Positions 62,501-64,000 of a stretch of 64,000 nucleotides of DNA are shown here, piece by piece. Below the pieces are notes generated by a model. The model searched no databases and had not been told where the DNA came from. It was given only the letters and a program-made list of their open reading frames with translations. A program made the translations under genes and the position numbers. Within the stretch, counting starts at the first letter, position 1; every line of letters begins with the position of its first letter. The stretch spans positions 288,616 through 352,615 of the forward strand of contig CAVORD010000002.1 in NCBI GenBank assembly GCA_963698535.1. The letters are read 5' to 3'. Source of the DNA: CAVORD01 sp963698535 (GTDB taxonomy: Bacteria; Bacteroidota; Bacteroidia; Bacteroidales; VadinHA17).

Positions 62501-64000
62501 ATCGTTCCTACTCCGCTTATCTGTGTCCACGTACCTGTTGAGCCGGCATGGTCACTGCCAGCCTGGTAGGTGTGAGCCGTACCCGTCAGTGTTGTGGTGA
62601 GAACACCGCACAGATCCTGGTCTATACCTGCATTGGCGCCTGTGGGGTCTTCATTGAAGTCGATAGTTACATCATCGCTCCTTGTGCAGGTGCCGTTGGT
62701 CTCTGTCCAGCGAAGAACGTACGATCCGTAAAGATCTGCCGTGATACCTGTGGTGGCAAGGTTAGCATTGGTAAAGGTGATCGTTCCTACTCCGCTTATC
62801 TGTGTCCACGTACCTGTTGAGCCGGCATGGTCACTGCCAGCCTGGTAGGTGTGAGCCGTACCTGTCAGTGTTGTGGTGAGAACACCGCACAGATCCTGGT
62901 CTATACCTGCATTGGCGCCTGTGGGGTCTTCATTGAAGTCGATAGTTACATCATCGCTCCTTGTGCAGGTGCCGTTGGTCTCTGTCCAGCGAAGAACGTA
63001 CGATCCGTAAAGATCTGCCGTGATACCTGTGGTGGCAAGGTTAGCATTGGTAAAGGTGATCGTTCCTACTCCGCTTATCTGTGTCCACGTACCTGTTGAG
63101 CCGGCATGGTCACTGCCAGCCTGGTAGGTGTGAGCCGTACCCGTCAGTGTTGTGGTGAGAACACCGCACAGATCCTGGTCTATACCTGCATTGGCGCCTG
63201 TGGGGTCTTCATTGAAGTCGATAGTTACATCATCGCTCCTTGTGCAGGTGCCGTTGGTCTCTGTCCAGCGAAGAACGTACGATCCGTAAAGATCTGCCGT
63301 GATACCTGTGGTGGCAAGGTTAGCATTGGTAAAGGTGATCGTTCCTACTCCGCTTATCTGTGTCCACGTACCTGTTGAGCCGGCATGGTCACTGCCAGCC
63401 TGGTAGGTGTGAGCCGTACCCGTCAGTGTTGTGGTGAGAACACCGCACAGATCCTGGTCTATACCTGCATTGGCGCCTGTGGGGTCTTCATTGAAGTCGA
63501 TAGTTACATCATCAAAGGTCTGACAATTACCATTAACCAATGTCCATCGGAAAACATAAGTTCCATATATGTCGACACTAATTGAAGAAACAGGATTGTT
63601 AATATGATCAAAAGTTGGAGTCCCGTCAGGGCCACTGATATAGGTCCAGGTTCCAGTTCCTTTTAGGGGAAGATTGCCAGCAAGAACAGAAGAAAGAGAA
63701 CCACACAAATCCTGATCGCTACCTGCCGCAGCTAACTGGTTTTCAAAAACTGTTACAATAAAAGGATAAGTCCCAGACACACATCCATTGGCATTTCTGA
63801 CCGTAAGAACAAATTGATAATTATCCTCTGGAATACTAGCCGGAATAGTAACAATAATTGGAGAGGAAGGAAGTGCTGCGTTAATGACAGGAGCAAATCC
63901 GGGCATAGCTGGAGTACGAGCCGAAATAGATATGTAGTTGGAGTACTGGTTGTTGAAGTATAATCGAAAGAAAGGCAGTTGATAGGTTACATAATAATCC
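56597..64000 (-). CDS. Giant T9SS-exported surface protein with tandem repeats and CHU_C end, 5' end off the window
   Basis: The reading continues to the right edge, so the N-terminus is missing; at least 2,460 residues are seen. From the edge inwards: a partial Ig/PKD-like domain (NYQFVLTVRNANGCVSGTYPF), one divergent repeat unit, twelve nearly identical 93-residue units, two further Ig-like domains with TVNPTPR linkers, about ten SprB-type repeats (GG(S/N)GxYTYxW, LKAGSYTISVTDING-like), and a C-terminal CHU_C domain (LPNAISPNGDGVNDVWNIG, VKIFNRWGEPVW, DSYHYIIELKPG), which sends the protein through type IX secretion. One frame break near 56905 separates CHU_C from the rest; another one or two may lie at 63925-63975. 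Likely a gliding or adhesion surface filament. Confidence 0.9.
60172..63513. repeat. Twelve-copy 279-bp tandem repeat array within the giant surface protein gene
   Basis: The period is exactly 279 bp (93 codons) over twelve units, and units are almost base-for-base identical. I see only three variable sites: GATAGG/GCAAGG (Ser or Ala at one position; Ser in units 1, 2 and 4 by coordinate), ACCCGTC/ACCTGTC (silent; T in units 2, 3 and 10), and GGGGTC/GGGATC (silent; A in unit 2). The encoded unit runs DDVTIDFNEDPTGANAGI, DQDLCGVLTTTLTGTAHTYQ, GTWTQISGVGTITFTNANL to SYVLRWTETNGTCTRS, with two cysteines per unit. Confidence 0.95.

Noticed and set aside
60172..63513. Regular repeats that might be taken for a CRISPR array
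   Set aside because: Units are 279 bp, contiguous and coding, with no unique spacers.
60316..63585. Twelve regularly spaced plus-strand frames of about 90 codons, all starting MVTASLVGVSRT
   Set aside because: They are antisense shadows of the 279-bp repeats in the giant minus-strand gene; the regular spacing comes from the repeat period.

Overview
The window reads as a chromosomal segment of a Bacteroidota bacterium, most likely of the Bacteroidales/Marinilabiliales type. The signs are: Bacteroidota-type promoter boxes (TAnnTTTG, often with TTTG or TTG 19-21 bp upstream) before many genes, few Shine-Dalgarno sites, type IX secretion (T9SS) sorting domains, a PorP/SprF protein beside a giant CHU_C-ended surface protein, an ECF sigma/FecR pair, a DUF2723 membrane protein and a three-gene succinate dehydrogenase/fumarate reductase.

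Layout. 1-3.2 kb: the edge-truncated DUF2723 protein, then a purine-type deaminase/alkyl-base glycosylase pair. 3.2-7.9 kb: the translation block rplM-rpsI-rpsB-tsf, a small membrane protein, pyrH and frr. 8-16 kb: envelope genes, namely a penicillin-acylase-family enzyme, an ECF sigma/FecR/STN signalling set with two paralogous outer proteins, and an OmpA-like lipoprotein. 16-21 kb: dxs, a DUF1080 lipoprotein, tRNA-Leu(CAA), a second tRNA-Leu copy wrecked by two palindromic inserts, an orphan PstS-like lipoprotein and a decayed stretch. 21-30 kb: a secreted endonuclease, then a compact minus-strand operon of a KamA-like radical SAM aminomutase, both subunits of a 3-oxoacid CoA-transferase, a class III aminotransferase of the beta-amino-acid/GSA type, a PcaF-like thiolase, an MtfA-type peptidase and a reductase. 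30-49 kb: mostly housekeeping and envelope genes (dCMP deaminase, S41, M28 and M24 peptidases, sdhCAB, ALDH plus GMC oxidoreductase, two CPBP proteases around dusB, nadB, glyS). 49-55.6 kb: glycan/envelope genes (glycosyltransferase, flippase, YfhO-type protein, methyltransferase). 55.6-64 kb: PorP/SprF and the giant repeat protein, which leaves the right edge.

The most interesting candidate system is the 24-29.7 kb operon. In order, its enzymes could move an amino group from alpha to beta, remove it by transamination, activate the beta-keto acid as a CoA thioester and cleave it with a thiolase: a beta-oxidation-like clipping of an amino acid. The substrate cannot be read from sequence; aminoadipate, leucine, glutamate and lysine are all possible.

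A strong caveat: at least nine genes carry one- or two-base frame breaks, several at short homopolymers, while the protein on both sides is well conserved. Residual assembly indels are the likeliest cause. I give joined gene coordinates and name each break.
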